64,000 nucleotides of DNA, taken from contig NZ_JOFQ01000009.1 of assembly GCF_000718305.1 (NCBI RefSeq), positions 1-64,000 on the forward strand. The letters are read 5' to 3'. Below are positions 18,953 through 27,647 of this stretch, piece after piece (position 1 is the stretch's first letter; every line of letters begins with the position of its first letter). The notes beneath the pieces are model-generated. The model was not told where the DNA came from and searched no databases. It was given only the letters and a program-made list of their open reading frames with translations. Origin of the DNA: Streptomyces niger. Its GTDB lineage: Bacteria > Actinomycetota > Actinomycetes > Streptomycetales > Streptomycetaceae. Both the position numbers and the translations under genes were made by a program.

Positions 18953-19717
18953 TCAGGCGAGTGCGGCTTTACCGGATTCGGTACGGTCGGCTTTTCCGCG
19001 CAGCCCCGTCGCCGTTTCCGTGATCTCCAGGAGAAAGTGTTCGACGCTTTCCGTGCCCTCGCGCACCGTGCGGTTGCGCAGCACCTGGAGCCGCCGGCCG
19101 CAGTCCTCGGCCAGCGCCTCCAGCGACGCGAAGTCGCCGCGCTCGCTGAAGTGCAGCAGGACGCGCCCTTCGGCCGTGACGTACGACGGTGCCTCGGCGA
19201 GATAGCGCCGATGCGCCCGGTATCCGGGGTCGACGTAGGCGCGCTCGTGCATCGTCGCGTAGCGGTAATCCGGCGGCGCCAGAACGAAATTGGAGTGCCA
19301 GTAGACGGTGTCGTGACGGTCGCCCGGGACAAGACCGTCGAACAGGTCGCTGTGCACGGCTCGCACACGGTCGGTGACACGGTGTCGCGCCGCGTTGACC
19401 GCGGTGTTCCGTACCGCCTGTTCGCTGATGTCGAGGGCCGTTACCCGATCGCAGCCGGCCAGCGCGGCGGACACGGCGACGATTCCGGTGCCGCAGCCGA
19501 CTTCCAGGAACGAACCGTGCCACGGCTGCGCGTCGGGACCGGTGAGGTCGAGCAGTTCCATGGCGACGCCGGTCGAGGCCGAGAAAGGCGGCGCGAATAC
19601 ACCGTCCAGCAGATCCCAATCGACACCCGCCATCGCGAACGTGCGGGGCCGATCCTTGTGCAGGAGCGACGCTCTGCTCCGTTCCAGGGAATGCAGGTAG
19701 TTCTTGATACCGGTCAT
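18953..19717 (-). CDS. HemK/PrmC-like class I methyltransferase
   Basis: 254 residues from ATG 19717, with GGGGGGA upstream. Motif I is FLEVGCGTGIVAVSAALAG near residue 70, followed by VTALDISEQAVRNTAVNAA. The NPPY-type segment of N-methyltransferases is represented by NFVLAPPDYRY near 148, so the catalytic Asn-Pro-Pro-Tyr is relaxed to LAPPDY. That relaxation argues for a small-molecule substrate rather than glutamine on a release factor, but this is inference. It lies 44 bp before pabAB, co-directional and upstream of the StrR/IS701-like block, and divergent from the PucR-type regulator. Confidence 0.8.
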   Translation of the reverse strand: MTGIKNYLHSLERSRASLLHKDRPRTFAMAGVDWDLLDGVFAPPFSASTGVAMELLDLTGPDAQPWHGSFLEVGCGTGIVAVSAALAGCDRVTALDISEQAVRNTAVNAARHRVTDRVRAVHSDLFDGLVPGDRHDTVYWHSNFVLAPPDYRYATMHERAYVDPGYRAHRRYLAEAPSYVTAEGRVLLHFSERGDFASLEALAEDCGRRLQVLRNRTVREGTESVEHFLLEITETATGLRGKADRTESGKAALA

Positions 19718-19913
19718 GAATGTCCCCCCGTATTGCCAATGACAGCCGCGCACGACGTCGCCCCTCCGGCGGTACGCGGTCCGCGGCACCCGCGGTGATC
19801 GTTGCCGATTCGGTCGGCCGGCAAAAGGTGGCCTCACAACACCGCGCCGCTGCCGAATGATGTCGCAGCCACATAGGGCTCGTGCTATAGCAGACCGGCC
19901 ACTTGACCCGACC

Positions 19914-19942
19914 TTGACTCGCCCCACACGGCCACATACATT
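19914..19942 (+). promoter_or_regulatory. Promoter of the PucR-type regulator
   Basis: TTGACT (19914-19919) and TACATT (19937-19942) with 17-bp spacing, an excellent match to the housekeeping sigma consensus, 43 nt upstream of the GTG. A second CTTGACCCG copy lies just before it, giving a CTTGACYCG direct repeat across about 20 bp. Confidence 0.65.
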
Positions 19943-19985
19943 CAAGCGGCTCGACGCGTTCGAGGTCTCGGGGGGAGAAGCAAAG

Positions 19986-21941
19986 GTGCAGGGCGAGGAG
20001 TCCATCGACGTACCGACACTTGCCGTTCTGGAACTGCTCGCACAGGATTCACCGCCTGACCGGTTCCATGAACTGCTGCAGCGAGGCCAGCGGCAACGAC
20101 TGTCGCCGGACCGGCTCGCCGACCTCCAGCGCGCGACGCACCTGGCCCTCGACGTCCAAGCCTCGGTCAGCCAGCGGCGCCGACGTGAGACGTTCATGAC
20201 CGGGCTCGTGGACACCGTGCACGACATGGCGGGGCCCTCCAGCCCCGACACCCTGCTGAAGGTCGTCACGAGCCGCGCCCGCAGGCTGCTCGGCTTCGAC
20301 ATGGCGTACGTCAGCCTGCGCGACGCCGACGACAATGCCTACATCCACAGCTCGGACGGCGACACCACGGCCCTCAACGCCGGCCTCGTGGTGCGCAAAC
20401 AACGCGGCCTGAGCGAGCTGGTCCGCACCTCGGGCGCGCCGTTCTGGACCACCGACTACCTGAACGACGACCGCATCCCGCACTGGGACGACGTCGACGA
20501 GGTCGTCCGCGCGGAGTCCCTCTCCGCGATCATGGCGGTACCGATCCTCCGTGGCAGCGACCCGATCGGCGTCCTCTACGGCGCGAACCGGGTGGTGCGC
20601 CACTTCACGCCGGACGAGATCAGCGTGATGCGCTCCCTCGCGGACTTCGCCTCGGTCGCGCTGGAGAAGGCCGAACTCCTCGACCGCACTCGGCGGGAGA
20701 TCGCCGAACTGGAGGCCCTCGGGGCGCAGTCCCGCACCACCGTCACGCGTCTGCAGCGCCTCGCGGACGCCCAGTCGCGGCTGTCCTCCTTGGTCCTCGA
20801 CGGCAGCGACCTGCAGCAGCTCGCGAGCGCGGCCGCCCAGGCGTTGGACGGCGGATTGGTGGTCAGCGACGCGTACGGGCGGATTCTGACGTCGGCGGGG
20901 GAGACGGCCGGTGTCCCCGACCCGGTGACGGACCGGGTCGTCCTGGAGACACATGCCGTGGGCGGGCCCGTCGCCCTCGCCGCCGACCTCTGGGCCACGC
21001 CGGTCGGTGCGGGCGGCGAGAACCTCGGCATCGTCCTGCTCCGGACGCCGGTCGAGCTCGACGCCGACACCCAGCGGTTCTTCCGCTTCGTCGGGCAGGC
21101 CGTTGCCATGTTGCTGGTGATCCAGCGCAGCACGGCGGTCGCGGCCGGACCGGTCCGTGACGAGTTCTTCGACGAACTCCTCGCCGTGCCGCTGCGGGCG
21201 CCGCACCGGCTCGTCGCGCGCGCCCAGCGGCTCCAGGTGCACCTGGAGGAGGCGTACGTCGTCGTGGCGATCCGGCCCGAAGGCAGCGATCACGGCAAGG
21301 CCGTCGTGTGGGCCTCCTCGTACAGCCACCGGCATCAGGGGCTCAAGACGGTGCGGGACGGGCGCATCGTGCTGCTGTTGCCCGGCTCCGACGCCTCGGC
21401 CGCCGCGCGCGCCGTGCACAACGAGCTGTCACCTTCCCTGGCCCTGTCCGTCACCGTCGGCGCCGCCGGGCCCGCCACCGGACTCGCCTCCGTGGCCCGG
21501 GTGCACAACGAGGCGCAGCGCTGCCTGGACACCCTGGCCATCCTGGGGGAGGCCGGCACCGCGGCCTCCATGGCCGATCTCGGCTTCCTCGGGCTGCTGC
21601 TCTCCGACGACCGCGACGTCGACGGCTTCGTCGCCTCGGCGATCGGCCCGCTGCTGGACCACGACACCGAGCGCGGAGCCGACCTCGTCGGCACCGTGGA
21701 GGCGTACTTCGCCTCGGGCCACAGCCCCACCCGCGCGGCGGAGACCCTGTACATCCACGCCAACACCGTGGCCCGCCGGCTCGACCGGATCACGGAACTG
21801 CTCGGGCCCGGCTGGCAGAAGGGCCAGCGCGCGGTGGAGATGCAGCTGGCGTTGCGCCTGGTGCGGGCGCGCGACGTCCTGCGGCAGCAACGGGAGACCA
21901 CTGCCCTCGGCAACCGCCCCGATACGCAGTCGGAGGGGTGA
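19986..21941 (+). CDS. GAF-domain PucR-family transcriptional regulator
   Basis: 651 residues from GTG 19986, chosen because GGGGGAGAAG lies 5-15 nt upstream; the frame is open further upstream but lacks signals. The layout is an N-terminal helical part, a GAF domain at about 90-260 (RRLLGFDMAYVSLRDADDN, LSAIMAVPILRGSDPIGVLYGA), a second sensory region, and a C-terminal PucR helix-turn-helix near 580-625 (TVEAYFASGHSPTRAAETLYIHANTVARRLDRI, split here for length). It is divergent from the methyltransferase-pabAB block and is a candidate cluster regulator responding to a small ligand. Confidence 0.85.
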   Translation: MQGEESIDVPTLAVLELLAQDSPPDRFHELLQRGQRQRLSPDRLADLQRATHLALDVQASVSQRRRRETFMTGLVDTVHDMAGPSSPDTLLKVVTSRARRLLGFDMAYVSLRDADDNAYIHSSDGDTTALNAGLVVRKQRGLSELVRTSGAPFWTTDYLNDDRIPHWDDVDEVVRAESLSAIMAVPILRGSDPIGVLYGANRVVRHFTPDEISVMRSLADFASVALEKAELLDRTRREIAELEALGAQSRTTVTRLQRLADAQSRLSSLVLDGSDLQQLASAAAQALDGGLVVSDAYGRILTSAGETAGVPDPVTDRVVLETHAVGGPVALAADLWATPVGAGGENLGIVLLRTPVELDADTQRFFRFVGQAVAMLLVIQRSTAVAAGPVRDEFFDELLAVPLRAPHRLVARAQRLQVHLEEAYVVVAIRPEGSDHGKAVVWASSYSHRHQGLKTVRDGRIVLLLPGSDASAAARAVHNELSPSLALSVTVGAAGPATGLASVARVHNEAQRCLDTLAILGEAGTAASMADLGFLGLLLSDDRDVDGFVASAIGPLLDHDTERGADLVGTVEAYFASGHSPTRAAETLYIHANTVARRLDRITELLGPGWQKGQRAVEMQLALRLVRARDVLRQQRETTALGNRPDTQSEG

Positions 21942-22140
21942 CGGCGGCACCGCAGCGCCGGCTACTTGACGGAGTCCGGTCCGTCCCCTTCTGATCCTCC
22001 GCCCCTTTGCGGCAGGGTCGGAGCATGCAGCTCGTCCGAAGGAGCCCTGACCGAACGGTGACCGCGCAGCCTCACCTCACCGCCCCGCCCGTCGTGCGGT
22101 CCTCGCGACACCACCGCGCCGCGTCCCTCGGCCGACCCTG

Positions 22141-23253
22141 ATGACCGCGTCACGACTGCAGCGGTTGAATGACGCGGGAGTCTCCTTCTGGCTCGACGGC
22201 GTCAGCCGCTTCCTCCTGCGCAGCGGCGCACTGGCCGCCCTGGTCCGGGACTGGCGAGTCTCCGGCGTCACGACGAACCCGGCACTGTTCCGCCAGGCGG
22301 TGGCCGCCGGGCACTCCTACACGGCCCAGCTGCGCACGCTGGCGGCGCGTGGTGCCACCGTGGGAGAAGCCGTGTGGAAGCTTGCCGGGCACGATCTCCG
22401 GTGGGTGTGCGACGTGCTGCTGCCGCTCCACCTCGCGCACTACGGCAGCACCGGGCTGGTATCGGTCGACATCGACCCGCGGCTCGCCGACGACGCCGCG
22501 ACGACGGTGGAGCGGGCCCGCAGGTTGTGGCGGGAGATCGACCGGCCCAATCTGCTGATCAAAATCCCGGCCACCGACCCGGGACTGCAGGCGATCAGCG
22601 ACTGCCTGGCCGAAGGCATCGGAGTGAACGCGACCTCGGTCTTCTCCGCGGAGCGGTACCAACAGGTCGCCGACGCACACCTGGCGGGCCTGGAGCTGGC
22701 CGCGCGCGCCGGCCGCCCGCTCGCGGACCTGCACTGCATCGCCTCGTTCCAGGTGAACCCGATCGACCGGGCGGTGGACCCGCTGCTCGACGAGATCGGT
22801 ACGGAAGCGGCGCGGGACCTGCGCGGCAAAGCCGCGCTGACCGTCGCCCGGCTCGTCCTCGCGCGACACCGGAGGACGTACGAGGGTGCCGCCTGGCAGC
22901 GGTTCGCGCGGCTCGGGGCCAGGCGCCAGCAGTTGTTGTGGGCCGCGACGACGGTGCACGACCCGGTGTACCGCGACACCCACTACGCCGACGGACTGTT
23001 CGTACCGGGTACCGCCAGCGCCATGCCGGAGCAGTTGTTGTGGGCGGTCGCCGATCACGGCGGCATCCAGCGCGTCCGGGAGGAGGAGACCGAATCGGAG
23101 GCCATGCGGACGCTCGGCTCCCTCACCGGGCTGGGCATCGGGCTGGATGACATCACGCGCCGACTCGAAGGGGACGCCCGCAAGGCGTCGACCGCCACCT
23201 GGCATCAACTCCTCGACGCCGTCGCCACCTCGCTCGACGAAGCGCGGGTGTGA
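22141..23253 (+). CDS. tal: Transaldolase
   Basis: 370 residues, the length of actinobacterial class transaldolases. Visible features are VSGVTTNPALF near 45, VSVDIDPRLADD near 110, the Schiff-base lysine in NLLIKIPATDPG near 140, GIGVNATSVFSAERY near 160 and CIASFQVNPIDRAVDP near 200. It converts sedoheptulose-7-phosphate and glyceraldehyde-3-phosphate to fructose-6-phosphate and erythrose-4-phosphate. E4P is a substrate of PhzC, so this gene may be a supply function at the right end of the phenazine cluster, mirroring tkt on the left. No clear ribosome site precedes the ATG; housekeeping linkage to tkt elsewhere in the genome cannot be excluded. Confidence 0.93.
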   Translation: MTASRLQRLNDAGVSFWLDGVSRFLLRSGALAALVRDWRVSGVTTNPALFRQAVAAGHSYTAQLRTLAARGATVGEAVWKLAGHDLRWVCDVLLPLHLAHYGSTGLVSVDIDPRLADDAATTVERARRLWREIDRPNLLIKIPATDPGLQAISDCLAEGIGVNATSVFSAERYQQVADAHLAGLELAARAGRPLADLHCIASFQVNPIDRAVDPLLDEIGTEAARDLRGKAALTVARLVLARHRRTYEGAAWQRFARLGARRQQLLWAATTVHDPVYRDTHYADGLFVPGTASAMPEQLLWAVADHGGIQRVREEETESEAMRTLGSLTGLGIGLDDITRRLEGDARKASTATWHQLLDAVATSLDEARV

Positions 23254-23310
23254 ACTCGTCGTAGCGCAGTCGCATCGACAGCAATTGCCCGGCGTGGGGT
23301 GCCGGTGTGT

Positions 23311-23772
23311 TCAGTCCAGGCAGAACTCGTTGCCCTCCGGGTCGGTCATCACGATGAACCCGGCGCTGAGCGGGGGCGCGGGCTCTTCGCGGCGCACTCG
23401 TTCGGCCCCGAGTGCGACCAGCCGGTCGCACTCGGCCTCCAGCGCCGCCATCCGTTCCTCCCCCTGCAGACCGGGAGCCGCACGGACGTCGAGGTGCACC
23501 CGGTTCTTGGCGACCTTTCCCTCCGGCACCTGCTGAAAGAACACCCGCGGCCCGTGCCCCTCCGGATCCTCGATGGCCGACTTGGTGTTGCGCTGCTCCT
23601 CCGGTACGCCGATGCACGCAAGGAAGTCGTCCCACGCGGCCAAGGGGTCGGCGCCCTCGGGCAGGTCGACGCCGGGCGGGCCGGGGAGGCGGTAGCCCAG
23701 GACCTCGCTCCAGAAGGTCGACAGGCCACGCGGGTCGTGGGCGTCGAAGGTGATCTGCAGGTGGCGACTCAT
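23311..23772 (-). CDS. VOC-family (glyoxalase/bleomycin-resistance fold) protein
   Basis: 153 residues with two beta-alpha-beta-beta-beta modules. The first begins LQITFDAHDPRGLSTFWSEVLGY, the second KNRVHLDVRAAPG, and it ends VMTDPEGNEFCLD, the VOC C-terminal signature. Possible metal ligands are an N-terminal His/Asp, His in RVHLDV and Glu in GNEF. It converges on tal and follows the TetR-SDR pair by 68 bp. The substrate is unknown; this type is often annotated simply as a glyoxalase-like protein. Confidence 0.82.
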   Translation of the reverse strand: MSRHLQITFDAHDPRGLSTFWSEVLGYRLPGPPGVDLPEGADPLAAWDDFLACIGVPEEQRNTKSAIEDPEGHGPRVFFQQVPEGKVAKNRVHLDVRAAPGLQGEERMAALEAECDRLVALGAERVRREEPAPPLSAGFIVMTDPEGNEFCLD

Positions 23773-23840
23773 CGAGCGGCTCCGTTCGTCGCGGGGAGGC
23801 TGTGCAGGTGGACAGGCGGACGTTGCGCGACGCCTGCTTG

Positions 23841-24605
23841 TCAGGCAGCCGCGCCGCCGTCGACGACCAGGTCGCTGCCGACCACGGAGGCGGCGTCCGG
23901 CGAAGCCAGGTACAGCACCGCTGCCGCGATCTCGGCGGTGGCGGAGACCCGCCCCAGCGGGGACACGCTCTTCATCCGAGTGGCGCGATCGGCATCGGTC
24001 TCGCCGGGGCGCAGCGACATGGGTGTGGCGGACGGGCCGGGGCTCACTGCGTTGATGCGGACCCCGTCGGCGATGTGGTCCAGAGCGGCGGCCCGGGTCA
24101 ACGCGGAGACTGCCGCCTTGCTGGCGACGTAGCCGGCCAGGCCCGGCGCGCGGCGGTGTGCACCGAGGTTGGAGGCGATGTTGACGATCGCGCCGCCCGT
24201 GGGCTGGTCGCGCATCTGGGCGACCTCGGCCTGGAGGCTGAACAGAACGCCGGTGACGTTGACGTCGAGCAGGGCGCGCCAGTCCTCCTCCGGAAGATCG
24301 GCCACAGGACCGCCACCCCGGAAAACGCCCGCATTGTTGACGGCGACATCGAGGGTGCCGAAGTGCTCGACGGTGCGGCGAACCAGCGCCCTGGCGTCCT
24401 CGGATCGGGAGACATCCGCGGTGACCGCGGCCGCCGTGCCACCCTCCTTCTCGATCAGGGCGACCGTCTCGTCGAGCGATGTCGCGGTACGTCCGGCCGC
24501 GACCACCGAGGCCCCCTCGGCGGCGAAGGCGAGAGCGATGGCCCGGCCGATGCCGGTTCCTGCGCCGGTGACGAGGACGGTCTTACCGGTGAAGCGTGTG
24601 GTCAT
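23841..24605 (-). CDS. Short-chain dehydrogenase/reductase
   Basis: 254 residues, a classical SDR. The cofactor motif is VTGAGTGIGRAIAL near residue 12, NNAG near 90, catalytic Ser in IVNIASNLGAH near 140, and the YVASK catalytic Tyr-Lys near 158. It is the second gene after a TetR regulator (48 bp gap), so the pair is probably one autoregulated unit. It probably acts on a small alcohol or ketone; the physiological substrate cannot be named from sequence. Confidence 0.9.
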   Translation of the reverse strand: MTTRFTGKTVLVTGAGTGIGRAIALAFAAEGASVVAAGRTATSLDETVALIEKEGGTAAAVTADVSRSEDARALVRRTVEHFGTLDVAVNNAGVFRGGGPVADLPEEDWRALLDVNVTGVLFSLQAEVAQMRDQPTGGAIVNIASNLGAHRRAPGLAGYVASKAAVSALTRAAALDHIADGVRINAVSPGPSATPMSLRPGETDADRATRMKSVSPLGRVSATAEIAAAVLYLASPDAASVVGSDLVVDGGAAA

Positions 24606-24653
24606 GATGGTGGTCCCCCCGTGTCAGGTGCTGTGCTGAGTGGTGAGTGCCGC

Positions 24654-25238
24654 TCAGGTCAGCAGGCTGAGTGCCTGCTCGGCCGCGTCCTGCGCTCGGC
24701 CCGGATCGTTCGATGCCTTGCCGACGACCCGCAGGCCCTGCAGCAACACCAGCAACATCCGTGCGAGCGACCGCGGGTCGCGATCCGCGGGTAGTTCGCC
24801 CTGTGCGCGGGCCCGCGCCAGTGCCGAGTGCAGCAGGGTCTCGATGTGGTCCCAGCTCGCCTCGACCCGGCGGGCCGCTGCCGCGTCGTGCGCGCCCAGC
24901 TCGGCGGCCGTGTTGGTGACGAAGCACCCCTTGGCGCGCTGGTCGTCGGAGCTCGCCTCGGCGGCGAAGCGCCGTACCACCGTCCGAACGGCCGGCAGCG
25001 CGGGGCCCGTTGAGGAGAGTTCGCGCAGCAGGAGTGGGTCGCGGTCCTCGCTGTACCGGTCCAGCGCTTTGAGGTACAGCGCGTGCTTGTTGCCGTAGGT
25101 GGCGTAGATGCTGGCGCGTCCGATGCCGAGGTGTGCGACGAGGTCTGCCATCGAGGTCGCCTCGTAGCCGCGCCGCCAGAACAGCTCCAGGGCTGACTGC
25201 AGTACGGCGTCCGGGTCGAATTCCTTGGTCCTGGCCAC
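24654..25238 (-). CDS. TetR-family transcriptional repressor
   Basis: 194 residues from GTG 25238. The N-terminal TetR helix-turn-helix is FDPDAVLQSALELFWRRGYE and MADLVAHLGIGRASIYATYG, residues 8-50. The ligand domain carries GCFVTNTAAELG near 105, typical of the TetR_C_16-like/AcrR group. The palindromic site at 25259-25274, 21 bp upstream of the start, is its probable operator. It likely represses itself and the downstream SDR gene. Confidence 0.9.
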   Translation of the reverse strand: MARTKEFDPDAVLQSALELFWRRGYEATSMADLVAHLGIGRASIYATYGNKHALYLKALDRYSEDRDPLLLRELSSTGPALPAVRTVVRRFAAEASSDDQRAKGCFVTNTAAELGAHDAAAARRVEASWDHIETLLHSALARARAQGELPADRDPRSLARMLLVLLQGLRVVGKASNDPGRAQDAAEQALSLLT

Positions 25239-25258
25239 GCCCGCACCCTAGACAGTAC

Positions 25259-25274
25259 TAGAACGATCGGTCAA
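25259..25274. promoter_or_regulatory. Candidate TetR operator
   Basis: TAGAACGATCGGTCAA matches a perfect palindrome (TAGAACGATCGTTCTA) at 14 of 16 positions. It lies 21 bp upstream of the TetR start and overlaps the 3' end of the neighbouring DUF1772 gene. Confidence 0.55.
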
Positions 25275-25936
25275 GTATGTTGGGTCCGCGGCAGCAGCCG
25301 GCCCATTCCGGTGGACAGCGCCGGAATGGGCCGGTGTGGGGAAGTGTTGAACTGTTCTCTTGGCTCAACGCGCGCGACGTATGACGTGGCGCGGCCGTAG
25401 AGGATCAGGGCTCGGGTCAGGAGGCCGAGGGCGGCGGTGCACAGGAGGGTGCGGGCGATGTTGGCCGTTTCCCAGGTGCCCTTGAAGTCGGAGATGGCGG
25501 AGAGGACGTGGGCCTTGTCCGCGTTGTCCACCCGGGCCAGCTGGTCGTTGAGGGGGATGTTGACCCCCACGGTCAGGATGAGGACCACGACGTAGCAGGC
25601 GGTGGCGGCGATCACCCAGCCCGCTACCGACCGGCGGCCCTGCCGGTACTCGTAGAAGGCCGCGACGCCGGCGGTCAGCAGGGCGCCGACGAAGATCAGC
25701 CCGAACAGTCCGCTGCCGTCGATGACCGCGTTGAAGTTCTGCATGGCCTGTACGTAGGTGGCGGCGTCGGAGCGTGCGAGGCCCGGCATCACGGATACGT
25801 CGAACGCGAAGAAGAGGCCCGCCATGAGGCCCATGGTGAGGGCGGAGGCCGCCAGGAGCGGGCCCGCCAGGCGTCCGCGGCGTGCGGGACCGGTCGGTGC
25901 CGGCGGGCCCCACATTCCCCTGGTGTTGTCGTTCAT
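25271..25936 (-). CDS. DUF1772 (anthrone oxygenase-like) membrane protein
   Basis: 221 residues from ATG 25936 with a perfect AAGGAG. Four hydrophobic helices are visible, with the family pattern: an N-terminal GLFFAFDVSVMPGLARSD, ATYVQAMQNFNAVI, GVNIPLNDQLARVD and a WETANIARTLLC segment. DUF1772 proteins are small integral membrane proteins related to the DUF1772-type anthrone oxygenases; most have no assigned reaction. A second intact member (28612-29082) and a fragment (27384-27569) lie within 4 kb. Confidence 0.82.
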   Translation of the reverse strand: MNDNTRGMWGPPAPTGPARRGRLAGPLLAASALTMGLMAGLFFAFDVSVMPGLARSDAATYVQAMQNFNAVIDGSGLFGLIFVGALLTAGVAAFYEYRQGRRSVAGWVIAATACYVVVLILTVGVNIPLNDQLARVDNADKAHVLSAISDFKGTWETANIARTLLCTAALGLLTRALILYGRATSYVARVEPREQFNTSPHRPIPALSTGMGRLLPRTQHT

Positions 25937-26189
25937 ACCGTCTCCTTGATTGCCGGCGCTCGTCCCGCTGCCGGGCTGTGCGCGTCTCTTGGGGTGGGCC
26001 CGTTGTCCCGGTTCCGTGTCACCTGCACGCGGGCCGCAGCGGCAGGGCCATACCATCGGAGATCCAGGCCTTGCTCCATGGCTGGGACGCTCAGATGCAT
26101 GCGCCAGGACGCCGGGAACCTCGTACGACCTGACCCCCGCACACCCGCCGGCAGCAGTTCCTCGATCGCTGTGGACCCAGCACCAGCAA

Positions 26190-26357
26190 CGGGAGTTGTT
26201 CTCCGAGGAACGTGCGTTGATGGCCGGGCGCAGGCCGCGCCGCGTATGCCAGTTCACCACTGCCCGCACCCGTGCGCGCCGCTGTCTGGCCCAGCTGGGG
26301 TTCCCCGCGGTGCCCCTGCTGCCCGGTACCGGCGGTGCGCCCCGGTGGCCGGACGGT
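26190..26357 (+). pseudogene. Fragment of a Sfp-type phosphopantetheinyl transferase
   Basis: About 56 residues on the plus strand resemble the N-terminal part of Streptomyces 4'-phosphopantetheinyl transferases: LFSEERALMAG, then a QFTTARTRARRCLAQLG stretch, then PLLPGTGGAPRWPDG. The similarity stops abruptly after WPDG, before the catalytic WxxKE region would occur, and no rest of the gene follows. No credible start precedes it. This is a remnant left by deletion. It sits in the 446-bp gap between the DUF1772 gene and the AraC gene, which otherwise holds nothing I recognise. Confidence 0.7.
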
Positions 26358-26382
26358 CCGCCCGGCAGGTCGGCGCGGCCGG

Positions 26383-27375
26383 TCAGCGTTCCAGCACCAC
26401 GGTCTGCGTGGACAGGCCGGTCCGGCGTACCGGCTGTGCTGCCGCGCTCCTGCGGAACTCCTGCGGACTGACGCCCCGTACCCGCTTGAAGGCCGCGCTC
26501 AGGGCGAAGGCCCCGCTGTATCCGACCCGCCGGGCCACGCTCGCCACGGTGGCGTCCGGATCGCGCAGCAGGTCGGCGGCGAGCGTGAGCCGCCAGCCCG
26601 TCAGGTACGACATCGGGGGCTCGCCGACCAACTGGCTGAAGTGCCGGGCGAGTCCGGCGCGCGAGACGCCCACCGAGTCGGCGAGCGAGGCCACCGTCCA
26701 GGGCCGGTCCGGCTGTTCGTGCAGCAGGCGCAGGGCGGGGCCCACGACCGGGTCGCTCTGGGCCCGGAACCAGGCCGGTGCGCCGGACTCCGGGTCGGCG
26801 AGCCACGTACGCAGAACGTTGATGAGCAGCAGGTCGAGCAGCCGGTCCAGTACGATCTCCTGGCCGACCTCGTCCTTGTCGATCTCGTCGGCGAGCACGC
26901 CGATCAGCGGGTTTCGCCCTGCGGAGGCCGGCCGGACCAGCAGCACCGGCAGGGTGGCGAGGACGCGTGCGCCGATTTCGCCGGGGGCCTGGTAGGTGCC
27001 GCTGAGCATCACGGAGGAGCCGTCGCGGTCGGTCTGCCCCCACGTGCGCACTCCCAGGGACATGCGCTCGGTGACGTCCTTGCCGTCGGTGGTGTTGCAG
27101 CGCTGTTCGGGCCCGACGACGATGCGCGGTTCGGTGTCCGGGTGATCGGCCAACGTGTACGCGTCGGGGCCGCGCAGGACGGCCACGTCACCGGGGTGGA
27201 GCAGCAGGGGGCGGCTGTGGTCGGGCAGGACCCAGGCGTCACCGCGCAGCATCGTGACCACCGACAGGGGCGCCCGGTCCTCGATCCGCAGTCCCCAGGG
27301 AGGCTGGAAGACGGACTTCAGGAGGAACGCGCCACGGGCCTTGGGGCTCTCCAGCAGACCGGTCAAGGTGTCCAT
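26383..27375 (-). CDS. AraC-family transcriptional regulator with cupin sensor
   Basis: 330 residues from ATG 27375 (AAGGAC just upstream). The N-terminal half is a cupin_6 domain (WGLRIEDRAPLSVVTMLRG, LHPGDVAVLRGP) and the C-terminal 100 residues are two helix-turn-helices: PWTVASLADSVGVSRAGLARHF and ATVASVARRVGYSGAFALSAAF, followed by GVSPQEFRR. It is probably paired with the divergent-function NmrA-like gene 273 bp upstream on the same strand, but no operator could be identified. Confidence 0.88.
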   Translation of the reverse strand: MDTLTGLLESPKARGAFLLKSVFQPPWGLRIEDRAPLSVVTMLRGDAWVLPDHSRPLLLHPGDVAVLRGPDAYTLADHPDTEPRIVVGPEQRCNTTDGKDVTERMSLGVRTWGQTDRDGSSVMLSGTYQAPGEIGARVLATLPVLLVRPASAGRNPLIGVLADEIDKDEVGQEIVLDRLLDLLLINVLRTWLADPESGAPAWFRAQSDPVVGPALRLLHEQPDRPWTVASLADSVGVSRAGLARHFSQLVGEPPMSYLTGWRLTLAADLLRDPDATVASVARRVGYSGAFALSAAFKRVRGVSPQEFRRSAAAQPVRRTGLSTQTVVLER

Positions 27376-27383
27376 GTCCTTAC

Positions 27384-27569
27384 AGTAGGCGGGGTGCGGA
27401 CGACGTTGGCGGCACGCCAGGGGCGTTCGAACTCCCGGCGCGTGGCGGTGAGGTCGATGCCGGGGCGAGGTGTTCCGTGGCGGGCCAGCCGCCGGTTCAG
27501 CGGCAGGTTCACGCAGAGGGTGACCAGCACGGAGACGCCGTACAGGAAGGCGGCGCGCGGGCCCGACGG
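27384..27569 (-). pseudogene. 3' fragment of a DUF1772 gene
   Basis: The minus strand encodes FLYGVSVLVTLCVNLPLN, then RRLARHG and RREFERPWRAANVVRT, the C-terminal half of a DUF1772 protein (compare GVNIPLNDQLARVD and WETANIART in the intact gene at 25271). The reading runs into the AraC start region and ends at a TGA at 27365-27363; no N-terminal half or start is present. It fills most of the gap between the AraC and NmrA-like genes. Confidence 0.72.
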
Positions 27570-27647
27570 GCGGCTTCGAGCGCGCCGTGGACACCCGGCC
27601 GGCCGGAGTCGCCGTGCGCTGACCGGCGGCGGAGGGCCGGAAGAGCC

